A stretch of DNA of 64,000 nucleotides from DATMER01 sp963741305 (GTDB lineage: Bacteria; Acidobacteriota; Thermoanaerobaculia; Multivoradales; UBA5704): contig CAVUHL010000003.1 of the NCBI GenBank assembly GCA_963741305.1, positions 1,984,001-2,048,000 on the forward strand, given 5' to 3'. Positions within the stretch are counted from its first letter, which is position 1, and every line of letters starts with the position of its first letter. A model generated the notes under the pieces. That model was not told the DNA's origin and ran no database searches. It saw nothing but the letters and a program-made list of their open reading frames with translations. Of the stretch, positions 54,172 to 62,489 are shown one piece after another. A program made the position numbers and the translations under genes.

Positions 54172-56598
54172 CTAGGTCTTCATTGCAGTGAGCGGGTTTA
54201 CCTTCGCGGCCCGGCGGGCGGGCAGGAAGTTGGCCAGCAGAGCCACCAGCGCCAGCAGCGCCACGACGCTGCCGAAGGTGGTCGGATCCGAGCTGTCCAC
54301 CCCGTACAGCAGGCTCGCGAGCAGGCGCGACAGGGCCAGCGAGAGCGCGATGCCCAGGATCAGCCCTGCCACCACGTAGCGCATTCCCTGCACCACCACC
54401 AGCTTGAACACCTGCGGCGGCTGCGCCCCGAGGGCCATGCGCAGGCCGATCTCCTGCGTGCGCTGGGCCACCGAGTAGGCCATCACGCCGTAGACGCCCA
54501 CCGCGGCCATGATCAGGGCTATGGCCGCGAAGACGCTGAAGATGAAGAGCGAGAAGCGCCGCACCTGAAGGGACTCGGCGCCCACCTCCTCCATGGTCTT
54601 GACCTCGTAGATCGCCTGGTCCGAGTCGACGGCCTGGATCTCCCTGCGCACCGAGGAGGCCAGGAGGTCGGGTTGCGACTTCGCCTTGACCACCAGGTTG
54701 ACCGTCCAGAGGGAGCTCTGCGCCAGGGGCTTGTAGATCTCCGGTTGGGGTTCCGTGTCGAGGCTGACATGCCGTATGTCGTTGACCAGGCCGACGACGG
54801 TGAGCCACTGTTGCCCCTCGGCACCCGGCGCCGAGAAGCTGAGCCGCTGCCCGATCGGGTCCTGCCCCGGCCAGAAGCGGCGCGCCAGGGTCCGGTTCAC
54901 GACGACCACGCCCGGTGTGTCCACCCGATCCTTGTTGGTGAACGCCCGGCCCTGGAGCATCGTGATGCCCATGACCGAGAAATAGTCGGGGGAGATGGTA
55001 TTCGGATAGGCCTTGGGCGTCTCGCCGACGGTCACGGGCCGGGCCTCGACGAAGACGTCGACCGGCTCGATGAGCTCTTTGAGCGGCAGCTTTTCCACGG
55101 CGGCCACCTTGTCCACTCCGGGCAGCGCCTGGAGCCGCGGCAGGAGCTCGTCGAAGAGCTTCACGGCCTGCTGCGGCTCCTTGCCGTACTTGACCCAGGG
55201 CAATGCCATTTCCAGGGTCAGCAGGTTCCCGGTCGAGAAGCCGGCGTTGGTGTTGCGCAGCGTGCTGAAGGTGCGGATGAGCAGGCCGGCACCCACGAGC
55301 AGCACCAGGGCCAGGGCCACCTCGCAAACCACGAGCAGCAGGCTCAGGCGGTGGCGCCCGTGAGACGGGGACAGGGCTCCGGTCTGGCGCAGGTTCGCCT
55401 GGAACGCCATGCGGCTGCTCTTCCACGCCGGAACGAGCCCGAACACCATGACGGTGAGCAGGGTGACCCCCATGGCGAATGCCACCACCCTGCCGTCCAG
55501 GGCGATCTCCTCCAGGCGTGGGATGAACTGGCTGTGGGAGGCCACCAGGGCATTGGTCGCCCAGGAGGCCAGCAGGAGCCCCAGGCCGCCGGCCAGGATG
55601 GCGAGCAGCAGGCTCTCGGCGAGGAGCTGCTGGATCAGGCGCCGGCGGCCCGCGCCGAGAGCGCTGCGGATGGCGATCTCGCGGTCCCGCACCTCGGCCC
55701 GGGCCAGGAGCAGGTTGGCCACGTTGACGCAGGCGATGAGGAGCACGAACGCCACCGCACCGGCCAGGAGGATGACGGCCTTCTGCACGTTCCCCATCAC
55801 GGAGGACTGGAGGGGGAGCACCCGCGCGCCCCAGTTGCGGTTGGTATCCGGGTACTGCTCCCCCAGCTGGCCGGTGATCCGGTTCAGCTCGGCCTGGGCC
55901 TGCTCCACGGTCACGCCGGGCTTCAGGCGCGCCAGGGAGTAGAAGGGCCGGTGGCCGCGTTCGGGCGCCCCTCCCTCAGGGAAGGCGAACGCGCGCCAGA
56001 GGTCGGGCTTTTCCGAGGTGTTGGGCACCGGACGGCTGAGCTTGGGGCCGAGGACTCCGAGGACCGTGAAGTCGAAGCCGTCGATCGTCACCGCCTTGCC
56101 GACGACGTCGGGATCGCCGCTGAACCGGCGCTGCCACAGGTCATGGCTGATCACGGCCACGCGGTGGTTCCCCCAGACCTCGTCCCGGGCGTCGAAGAGC
56201 CGGCCGAGGACCGGCTGGGCACCCACCATCTGGAAGTAATCGCGCGTGGCGAGCCCCGTGGTCAGCCGCTCGGGCTCCGAGCCGCCCCAGAGGTTGTATC
56301 CCACGACCTCCCAGACGGCGATGCTGTCCAGGGTCTGGCTGCGCTCCTGGATGTCCTTGAAGTCGGGGAGGGAGACCAACGCGTTCTCGATGCTCTGAGG
56401 CTTGTTCTCGAACCAGATCTGCACCAGCCTCTCGGGCTCCGGATAGGGCAGCGGACGCAGGATCACTCCGTTGACCACGCTGAAGATCGCCGTGGTCGCC
56501 CCGATGCCCAGGGCGAGCGTCAGGATGATCACGAAGGTGAAGCCGGGGTTCTGGACCATGGTCCGGACGGCGTACCGCACGTCCTGCAAAATGTTCAT
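54172..56598 (-). CDS. ADOP-type ABC transporter permease (MacB-like periplasmic core, FtsX)
   Basis: This 808-residue permease has the N-terminus ILQDVRYAVRTMVQNPGFTF, a TM helix (VIILTLALGIGATTAIFSVV), a MacB-type periplasmic domain (PLPYPEPERLVQIWFENKP), a middle FtsX core (LLARAEVRDREIAIRSALGA) and a second C-terminal FtsX core (QEIGLRMALGAQPPQVFKLV). This duplicated layout without an adjacent ATPase gene is the hallmark of the acidobacterial duplicated orphan permeases. The start is the ATG at 56598, five bases after GGAGG. Its substrate is unknown; relatives are linked to export of peptides or lipids. Confidence 0.93.
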   Translation of the reverse strand: MNILQDVRYAVRTMVQNPGFTFVIILTLALGIGATTAIFSVVNGVILRPLPYPEPERLVQIWFENKPQSIENALVSLPDFKDIQERSQTLDSIAVWEVVGYNLWGGSEPERLTTGLATRDYFQMVGAQPVLGRLFDARDEVWGNHRVAVISHDLWQRRFSGDPDVVGKAVTIDGFDFTVLGVLGPKLSRPVPNTSEKPDLWRAFAFPEGGAPERGHRPFYSLARLKPGVTVEQAQAELNRITGQLGEQYPDTNRNWGARVLPLQSSVMGNVQKAVILLAGAVAFVLLIACVNVANLLLARAEVRDREIAIRSALGAGRRRLIQQLLAESLLLAILAGGLGLLLASWATNALVASHSQFIPRLEEIALDGRVVAFAMGVTLLTVMVFGLVPAWKSSRMAFQANLRQTGALSPSHGRHRLSLLLVVCEVALALVLLVGAGLLIRTFSTLRNTNAGFSTGNLLTLEMALPWVKYGKEPQQAVKLFDELLPRLQALPGVDKVAAVEKLPLKELIEPVDVFVEARPVTVGETPKAYPNTISPDYFSVMGITMLQGRAFTNKDRVDTPGVVVVNRTLARRFWPGQDPIGQRLSFSAPGAEGQQWLTVVGLVNDIRHVSLDTEPQPEIYKPLAQSSLWTVNLVVKAKSQPDLLASSVRREIQAVDSDQAIYEVKTMEEVGAESLQVRRFSLFIFSVFAAIALIMAAVGVYGVMAYSVAQRTQEIGLRMALGAQPPQVFKLVVVQGMRYVVAGLILGIALSLALSRLLASLLYGVDSSDPTTFGSVVALLALVALLANFLPARRAAKVNPLTAMKT

Positions 56599-56646
56599 CA
56601 AATCCTCCGCGATGGGGCTGGACGAGGGCCGCGGCAGCCTGCGGCC

Positions 56647-57369
56647 TCAGTAGACACCGGGCAAGAGACGCGCGGAACGGCGTACATAGGCGGCATACTC
56701 TTCTCCGAAGATGTTACCCAGGTGCGACTCCTCCATGGGGATGCGCCGGAGCAGGAGCACGACCCAGCCCAGGGTGAAGAGCCAGCTCAGCGCGCTCGCG
56801 AAGGTCAGCGTGACGCCCAGCCTGCCCAGGAGGAGGAATGTGTAGCGCGGGTGCCGTACCCGGCGGTAGGGGCCCTCGGTGACCAGGGAGCGGCCCTCGA
56901 AACCGCCGTAGAACTGCCGCATCAGGTAGGTGTCGACCCACACCCAGCCGAGCTCGGCCAGCAGGTAGAGCCCGAGGCCCACGCTCTGCAGGACCGGGTC
57001 CTCCAGCGCGGGCACCAGGCGCAGGTTGCCGTAGTCGAGCATCACCACCGGCAGGCTCAGGTTGAGGACGCGCATCCAGAAGGCGGACCTGGGGTCGAAG
57101 GTCACGCCCGAGGCTTCCCGGCCCACCGTCCGCGTGTGCTGCACCCGCCCGCGCTCCCGGAAGTAGGCGAGGATCCGGAACAGCACGTTGAGCGCTATAT
57201 AGGTGCCCGAGAAGAGGTCGAGCCGGGCCCACGGTTCTTCCGAGCCCCACTGCCGCAGGCAGGCGAGCGCCAGGAGCATCGTCCCCGCGTAGACGGCGAA
57301 CGGGCCCAGGGCATACGACATCCTTGCCGGCGGAGCCGCCGGCGCGGACGTTTCAGCGGGGGTGGACAT
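56647..57369 (-). CDS. Isoprenylcysteine carboxyl methyltransferase (ICMT) family membrane protein
   Basis: This 240-residue protein has about five hydrophobic segments. The C-terminal catalytic signature of the ICMT/PEMT-like family is present: LVTEGPYRRVRHPRYTFLLL, then RRIPMEESHLGNIFGEEYAAY. Such bacterial enzymes methylate small molecules or lipids with SAM; the substrate is unknown. The gene overlaps the secreted rhodanese gene by 17 bases and is followed by the ADOP gene after 48 bases. The context hints at a thiol or sulfur substrate. Confidence 0.85.
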   Translation of the reverse strand: MSTPAETSAPAAPPARMSYALGPFAVYAGTMLLALACLRQWGSEEPWARLDLFSGTYIALNVLFRILAYFRERGRVQHTRTVGREASGVTFDPRSAFWMRVLNLSLPVVMLDYGNLRLVPALEDPVLQSVGLGLYLLAELGWVWVDTYLMRQFYGGFEGRSLVTEGPYRRVRHPRYTFLLLGRLGVTLTFASALSWLFTLGWVVLLLRRIPMEESHLGNIFGEEYAAYVRRSARLLPGVY

Positions 57370-57928
57370 ACGACGTCCAGGGCTCCGCGACAGCGTCGAT
57401 CCGGTTGACCGGCTTGCTGGAGGGGTCGACCACCGTGCCGCCGTGGTTGTACCAGTCGATGATGCCCCCGTTGAGGGAGTAGACCGGACGGCCCAGGCGG
57501 CCCTCGAGGATCACCGCCGCCATGCCCGAGCGGTAGCCCGCCGTGCAGTAGGTCACCACCGTGGCATCGGCCGGGATGTCTTCCAGCGGCATCGTGCGCA
57601 CGTTGTCGGGCGGGGCGGGCCGGGAGCCGGGCAGGGCGCTGACCTCTCTCTCCTGCGGCTCGCGCACGTCCAGGACCACGATCTTCTCCCCCTTCTTCAG
57701 CCGGGCCTGGAGATCCTCGACCGAGACCTGCCGTGCCTTGGTGATGGCGTTGATCTCCTCCAGCTTCGTTGCGAACTCCTGGTCGCGCTGGGCCCAATCC
57801 ACCGCCGCTGGGATTTTTTCGGCCGCGGCAGTTGTTTGCGCCCATGCTCCAGGCAACAAAGCGAGGGCCATGACCGTAAACAGGATCAGATGGGAATTTC
57901 GGCTCGTTAGGGATCTCGGATGCTGCAT
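57353..57928 (-). CDS. Secreted rhodanese-like sulfurtransferase
   Basis: This 191-residue protein has a signal peptide (HLILFTVMALALLPGAWA), a short helical region, and one rhodanese domain (EKIVVLDVREPQEREVSALP) with the active-site Cys in VVTYCTAGYRSGMAA, followed by VYSLNGGIIDWYNHGG. A six-residue loop after Cys fits a single-domain sulfurtransferase. It acts outside the cytoplasm. It diverges from the cysteine desulfurase gene across 117 bp, so two sulfur-handling genes share one control region. GAGGAAAG precedes its ATG. Confidence 0.9.
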   Translation of the reverse strand: MQHPRSLTSRNSHLILFTVMALALLPGAWAQTTAAAEKIPAAVDWAQRDQEFATKLEEINAITKARQVSVEDLQARLKKGEKIVVLDVREPQEREVSALPGSRPAPPDNVRTMPLEDIPADATVVTYCTAGYRSGMAAVILEGRLGRPVYSLNGGIIDWYNHGGTVVDPSSKPVNRIDAVAEPWTSYVHPR

Positions 57929-57972
57929 GATTCTTTCCTCAGATCAGAAGCTTTGGTGAGGTTTAGATAACT

Positions 57973-58020
57973 ATGTAGGTCTGTGCAACCTTGACACTAC
58001 ATCAATGTGCCAGCTAAATT
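57973..58020 (+). promoter_or_regulatory. Promoter and inverted repeat before the cysteine desulfurase operon
   Basis: TTGACA at 57991-57996 and TAAATT at 58015-58020 (18-base spacer) form a plausible sigma-70 promoter. ATGTAG (57973-57978) and CTACAT (57997-58002) are inverted repeats that bracket the -35, an operator-like arrangement. Confidence 0.5.
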
Positions 58021-58045
58021 GAGAATCTATCTTAGAGGAAGTGAC

Positions 58046-59302
58046 ATGGCAATCCCTGAGACGTCGAGGTACGAGGATGCGCAGCGCACCCATTTGTCGC
58101 GGATGGGCTTCGAGGGGAGCTGCTATTTCGATAACGGCGCCGCCACGCCGATGTGCCCCCCGGCGATCGAGGCCCTGACCCAGGCCTGCCGGCAGTCGTG
58201 GGCGAATCCTTCGAGCCTTCACGGCACGGGCCGGGAGGCGCGGGAGAGGGTGATCGAGACCGAGCGGTTGCTGCGCGAGGAGCTCGGCGCCGAGCACGCC
58301 CGGATCGCCTTCACGGGCAGCGGCACGGAGGCCAACAACATGGCCGTGCTGGGCTGCTGGAGTGCGGTCGGCAAGCCCGGCGACCGGGTGGTGATCAGCC
58401 GTTTCGAGCACCCCGCGATCCTCGAGTGCATCGACGTGCTCAGGCAGCAGGGCGCCGAGGTGGTCATGGCCGACATCCGCCGCGACGGCGTGGTGGACAT
58501 GGACGGGCTCGAGCGGCTGCTCGACGAGCGCACCCGCCTGGTGTCGGTGATGGCGGTCAACAACGAGCTCGGCACGGTGCAGCCCATCGCCCGCATCGGC
58601 CGGATGTGCCGGGAGCGCAGGATCGTCTTCCACACCGACGCCGTGCAGGCGGTCGGCAAGATCCGCTTCTCGATGGCCGACTCGTTCATCGACCTGCTGA
58701 CGCTGACGGCGCACAAGTTCCACGGCCCGCGCGGCGTGGGCGCGCTGGTGATCCGCCCCGGCGTGCTGGTCAACCCCATCGCCTACGGCGGCGCGTCGGA
58801 TACGCTGCTGCGGCCCGGCACCCAGAATGTGCCCGGCATCGTGGCCCTGGGTGCCGCGTTGCGCTTCGTCCGGGAACAGCGCGCAGCCATGGAGGTCGCT
58901 CGCCAGGGGCTGGAGGAGCACCTCCTGGAGGGGCTCTCCGCCATCCCGGGCTTCCACCTCAACACGCGTGGCGCCGAGCGCGTCCATGGCGTCGTCAACG
59001 TGCGTTTCGATGGCGTGGATGCCGACTCCCTGATCCAGCACCTGGACTACTTCGGCGTCCACTGCTCGCGGGGCTCGGCATGCTCCGCCGCCAGCCCGAA
59101 GCTGTCTGCCACGCTCACCGCCATGGGCATGACGGAGAAGGAGATCCAGGAGAGCTTCCGGATCTCGCTGGGCTTCTTCAACACGCGGCGGGAGATCGAT
59201 TGGCTCCTCGAAGTGCTGCCGCCCCTGGTCGACTGCCTCAGGGCCGTACCCGACAAGAGCACCCACGTCGGCAAACTGATGGCGGCCGCAGTCTGCACCT
59301 AG
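58046..59302 (+). CDS. Cysteine desulfurase-like PLP enzyme (class V aminotransferase fold)
   Basis: This 418-residue enzyme has GTEANNMAVLG for PLP binding, VVISRFEHPAILE, NNELGTVQP, FHTDAVQAVGKI, and the PLP lysine in LTAHKFHGPRGVGALV. The active-site cysteine loop is HCSRGSACSAAS. It most resembles NifS/IscS-type desulfurases that release sulfur (or selenium) from cysteine analogues. The start ATG at 58046 follows GAGGAAG; a longer frame from 58007 has no such site. It opens an operon with a radical SAM protein and methyltransferase and probably supplies sulfur or selenium for the product (inference). Confidence 0.92.
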   Translation: MAIPETSRYEDAQRTHLSRMGFEGSCYFDNGAATPMCPPAIEALTQACRQSWANPSSLHGTGREARERVIETERLLREELGAEHARIAFTGSGTEANNMAVLGCWSAVGKPGDRVVISRFEHPAILECIDVLRQQGAEVVMADIRRDGVVDMDGLERLLDERTRLVSVMAVNNELGTVQPIARIGRMCRERRIVFHTDAVQAVGKIRFSMADSFIDLLTLTAHKFHGPRGVGALVIRPGVLVNPIAYGGASDTLLRPGTQNVPGIVALGAALRFVREQRAAMEVARQGLEEHLLEGLSAIPGFHLNTRGAERVHGVVNVRFDGVDADSLIQHLDYFGVHCSRGSACSAASPKLSATLTAMGMTEKEIQESFRISLGFFNTRREIDWLLEVLPPLVDCLRAVPDKSTHVGKLMAAAVCT

Positions 59303-59367
59303 AAACGAATCCAGCGGAAACGACACGACTTTGCGTGTCCCCCCTCTACCGGGAGGTTTGAATCGAT

Positions 59368-59796
59368 ATGGAAGCGAATCCGAAAGCCGTGCAAGACGAC
59401 GAGCCGGGCCTGCACACCCTGACGGCGTCCGGCTGTATCAGCGAGTGCCTCCACAAGGAGACGATCGTCTACTACACGTTTGCCGAGCCCATCGACCGCG
59501 CCCTCGTGGAATCGCTGGCCAAAGTTGGAGAGGTGTACCTCGATGAGGTCACAGGCATCTTCAAGGTGGTCAAGATGGACCACTTCTACGTCTTCGGGGT
59601 CCTGGGCGAGCGCGAGCTGCGGATTTGCATGTATTACATCGACAAGATTTCCGATCGCCTGAAGATCGATCGGCAACTGGTCGAGTATTTCCAGACGCGC
59701 GGCGAGGTCCGGATGACCTACAACAGGAGCGGCAGCCTTGCGCGCGTAGCCATCCCGGTATCCACGCCGGAAGCCGAACTGGTCGAAGTCCACTGA
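59368..59796 (+). CDS. Conserved-looking protein of unknown function in the radical SAM operon
   Basis: This 142-residue protein follows the desulfurase by 65 bases and precedes the radical SAM gene by 23. GGGAGG lies upstream of the ATG. It is mixed alpha-beta (IVYYTFAEPIDRALVESLAK, VYLDEVTGIFKVVKMDHFYV, ELRICMYYIDKISDRLKIDR), with cysteines in SGCISECLHKE near the N-terminus. No signal peptide is seen. It could be a small accessory or substrate-binding protein; no family was recognised. Confidence 0.8.
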   Translation: MEANPKAVQDDEPGLHTLTASGCISECLHKETIVYYTFAEPIDRALVESLAKVGEVYLDEVTGIFKVVKMDHFYVFGVLGERELRICMYYIDKISDRLKIDRQLVEYFQTRGEVRMTYNRSGSLARVAIPVSTPEAELVEVH

Positions 59797-59819
59797 TCCC
59801 GTTGCATCGGAGACCAAGA

Positions 59820-61277
59820 ATGAAGGAAGTACTGCTCGTCTCGACGTATGAGTCCGGTTTCCAGTCATTGGGAACGACTGTGGCGGCGGCGCACCTGAAG
59901 AAGGCGGAGGTGCCGTGCCGGCTGCTGGACCTGTCGCTGGTTTCGGCGCCTCCCCCGGAGGAGCTCCAGAGCTACGGAATCGTGGGTTTCCACGTGCCGA
60001 TGTACCATGCCCTGCCGCAGTCGTTCAACCTCGCCAGCCGCATCCGGACGATGGAGCCGCGGCCGAAGATCTTCTTCTTCGGCCTCTATGCCAGCCTGTT
60101 CCGCGACGAGATCCTCGGTAAGTACGGCGACCAGGTGTTCAACACCAACTGGGAGGACGATCTCCTGGAGTGGGTGCTCGGGCAGAATACCGCCGAGGGT
60201 AATGGCCATGGCCTGGTGCAGCTAGGCAGCCCGGCGCCGATCGACGCGGCGCGGCCCGCCTACTCCTACCAGCGGCAGGAGCGGTTCCTGCCGCCCGCGC
60301 GGGAGCTCCTGCCCGACCTGGGCAACTACGCGAGGTTCCTCGACGGCGGGGCGCGCCTGCTCACCGGCAACGTCGAAACGACCCGGGGATGCCTTCACCC
60401 CTGTACGCACTGTCCCTTGCCGCCGGTCTATGGCGGCAAGGTGACACTGATCCCCGAGGAGGTCGTGCTGGCGGACATCGACAACCTGGTACACATGGGC
60501 GCGCGGCACCTCTCCTTCATCGATCCCGACTTCCTCAACGCCCCCAAGCACAGCCTTTCGATCGTGCAGCAGATGAACGACAGGTATCCGTTCCTCACCT
60601 ACGATTTCACGGCCAAGATCACGCACTTCCGGCGGCACGCGGAGTACGTCAAACAGCTCGCGCCGCTGGGGCTGCGGTACACCCTGACGGCCATGGAGTT
60701 CAACGACGACGACACGCTGGACCGCCTGAAGAAGAAGCACTCGACACAGGACCTGCAGTGGTCGATCGAGTTCCTCCGCTCTCTGGGGGTGCACGTCAAG
60801 CCCACGTTCGTCTTCATCAATCCGTGGGTGAGCGTCGAGGACATGGTGAACCTCCTCGACTTCATCGAGGAGAACGATCTGATCGAGTGCGTGGATCCGG
60901 TGCAGTACAAGATCCGCCTGCTGCTTTTCCGCAACTCGCTCCTCCTCGACGGCACGTACATCGACCGCAGCGCGTTCGGAAAAGAGAACGATTTCTACAC
61001 GGACTGGCGCCATGAGGACCCCGCGATCGAGGAGCTTTACCGCGAGCTGGTCCGCGTGGTGGATCACCACATGGCGGCCGGCACGAGCTTCTACGACTCG
61101 TTCCATGCCGTCCGCAGGGTGGTGGAGGGCTACCTGCCGTCCGGCGCCCGCGGGTCGCACGCGATCGCCGTCCGTTCGCGGGCACTGCGGGAAGACGTCC
61201 CGCGTTACGACGTGCCCAATTTCTGCTGCGCCGAGCCGACCGACGAGAACATGCTCGAGCTCAAGGGACTGGTATAG
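59820..61277 (+). CDS. Radical SAM protein with CCAEP tail
   Basis: This 485-residue protein has an N-terminal Rossmann-like region (EVLLVSTYESGFQSLGTTVA) and a radical SAM core with the cluster motif RGCLHPCTHCPLPP near residue 195. Then follow FIDPDFLNAPKHSLSI, FTAKITHF and VKPTFVFINPWVS. The C-terminus contains NFCCAEPTDEN, which fits, as I recall, a family named CUAEP/CCAEP-tail radical SAM (seleno)proteins where the first Cys can be selenocysteine. Here both are cysteine codons (TGC TGC). The reaction is unknown; sulfur, selenium or arsenic chemistry is suggested by the neighbours. Confidence 0.88.
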   Translation: MKEVLLVSTYESGFQSLGTTVAAAHLKKAEVPCRLLDLSLVSAPPPEELQSYGIVGFHVPMYHALPQSFNLASRIRTMEPRPKIFFFGLYASLFRDEILGKYGDQVFNTNWEDDLLEWVLGQNTAEGNGHGLVQLGSPAPIDAARPAYSYQRQERFLPPARELLPDLGNYARFLDGGARLLTGNVETTRGCLHPCTHCPLPPVYGGKVTLIPEEVVLADIDNLVHMGARHLSFIDPDFLNAPKHSLSIVQQMNDRYPFLTYDFTAKITHFRRHAEYVKQLAPLGLRYTLTAMEFNDDDTLDRLKKKHSTQDLQWSIEFLRSLGVHVKPTFVFINPWVSVEDMVNLLDFIEENDLIECVDPVQYKIRLLLFRNSLLLDGTYIDRSAFGKENDFYTDWRHEDPAIEELYRELVRVVDHHMAAGTSFYDSFHAVRRVVEGYLPSGARGSHAIAVRSRALREDVPRYDVPNFCCAEPTDENMLELKGLV

Positions 61278-61297
61278 CTTCCGGAAGGATCGAAACG

Positions 61298-62470
61298 ATG
61301 ATTGAAACGATGAGAGAGCAGATCAAGGAGCAGTATGCCCGGGCCGCGACCGAGGGTGCCAGCCTGTGCGCCACGGATTCCTATCGCAGCCTGGACCTGA
61401 GCTGGGTCCCGGACGAGATCCTGCAGGTCAACCAGGGTTGCGGGTCTCCCCTGGGCGATGCCGGCCACGGCGTGCGCCGGGGCGACGTGATCGCGGATCT
61501 GGGCTGCGGCGCGGGGCTGGACGTTTTCCTGGCGTCGAAGATGGTGGGCCCGACCGGCCATGTGCACGGGATCGACATGACAGCCGAGATGCTGGCGATC
61601 GGCGGCCGCCATCGCGACGAGGTCGCGGGCCGGCTGGGCTACCCGGCTTCCAACGTCTCGTTCCATGAATCGGTCATGGAGGAGATCCCCCTCGAGTCCG
61701 GCAGCGTGGACGTGGTGATCTCCAACTGCGTGATCAACCTGAGCCACGACAAGGACCAGGTGTTCCGGGAGATGTTCCGGGTGCTCAAGCCCGGCGGCCG
61801 GTTCCTGATCTCCGACATCGTGTCCCTGCGCGGGCTCCCCCTGTACATGAAGTACAACGAAGTGCTGGTGGGCCGCTGCCTGGGCGGCGCGCAGTCGCTC
61901 CCGGAGTTCGTGGCCACGGTGCACGGCAGCGGCTTCCGCGGGCTGACCCTGCTGAGCCAGAAGAGCTACGCCCAGGTGGACACGCACGACTTCGTATCGC
62001 TCACGGTGAGCGGCACCAAGCTGCCGGAGGCGCCAGCCGGCGCCAGGCACCATGCGGTGCTCCTCGGCCCCTGCTCCAGCGTGGTCGACGAGCTGGGCAA
62101 CCGGTACGAGCGGGGCGCGGTCACGGAGGTCTCGGAGGAGACCGGCGCCATGCTGCGGCTGCCGCGCTACCGCGAGTACTTCTTCGTGTCGCCCACGCCG
62201 CGGGAGATCAAGGGCTCGGCGCCCCTGGGGGTCTATCCCGATCCCGGCCCCTGCATCTATGCCGGCGACTTCGCCACCCTGCTGGGCCCCTTCCGGGAGG
62301 TGCGCGACGACGACGGGCACATCTTCGAGGCGGGACGTGAGCTGGAGGTCTGCGGCAAGACGGTGAAGGTGCTGACGACGCCGCTCTACAGACAGCTCAT
62401 GGTGATGGTGAACCGCTGCCAGGGGGACCTCCAGGCGCGTCAGGTGGACTGCGGTCCGGGCTGTTGCTGA
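61298..62470 (+). CDS. ArsM-like SAM methyltransferase with C-terminal extension and CGPGCC tail
   Basis: This 390-residue protein has an N-terminal methyltransferase domain closely patterned on arsenite methyltransferase: [32 protein letters not shown], and [20 protein letters not shown]. The Cys in [10 protein letters not shown] gives a third candidate metalloid ligand. About 120 extra residues ([20 protein letters not shown] onwards) form a beta-rich domain, and the protein ends CGPGCC. The added domain and tail could bind a metal, metalloid or cluster. Activity on arsenic, selenium or a thiol is inferred, not shown. Confidence 0.87.
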   Translation: MIETMREQIKEQYARAATEGASLCATDSYRSLDLSWVPDEILQVNQGCGSPLGDAGHGVRRGDVIADLGCGAGLDVFLASKMVGPTGHVHGIDMTAEMLAIGGRHRDEVAGRLGYPASNVSFHESVMEEIPLESGSVDVVISNCVINLSHDKDQVFREMFRVLKPGGRFLISDIVSLRGLPLYMKYNEVLVGRCLGGAQSLPEFVATVHGSGFRGLTLLSQKSYAQVDTHDFVSLTVSGTKLPEAPAGARHHAVLLGPCSSVVDELGNRYERGAVTEVSEETGAMLRLPRYREYFFVSPTPREIKGSAPLGVYPDPGPCIYAGDFATLLGPFREVRDDDGHIFEAGRELEVCGKTVKVLTTPLYRQLMVMVNRCQGDLQARQVDCGPGCC

Positions 62471-62489
62471 TCCGTCTGATGTCGCGCCG

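Noticed and set aside
54061..57408. 1115-codon plus-strand open frame across the ADOP and ICMT genes
   Set aside because: His/Arg/Gln-rich antisense translation with no domain; both minus-strand genes have full family motifs and ribosome sites.
58046..62470. Arsinothricin-type (arsL/arsM) cluster
   Set aside because: The radical SAM protein lacks the RCCLKC motif I associate with ArsL; the desulfurase and CCAEP tail point elsewhere.
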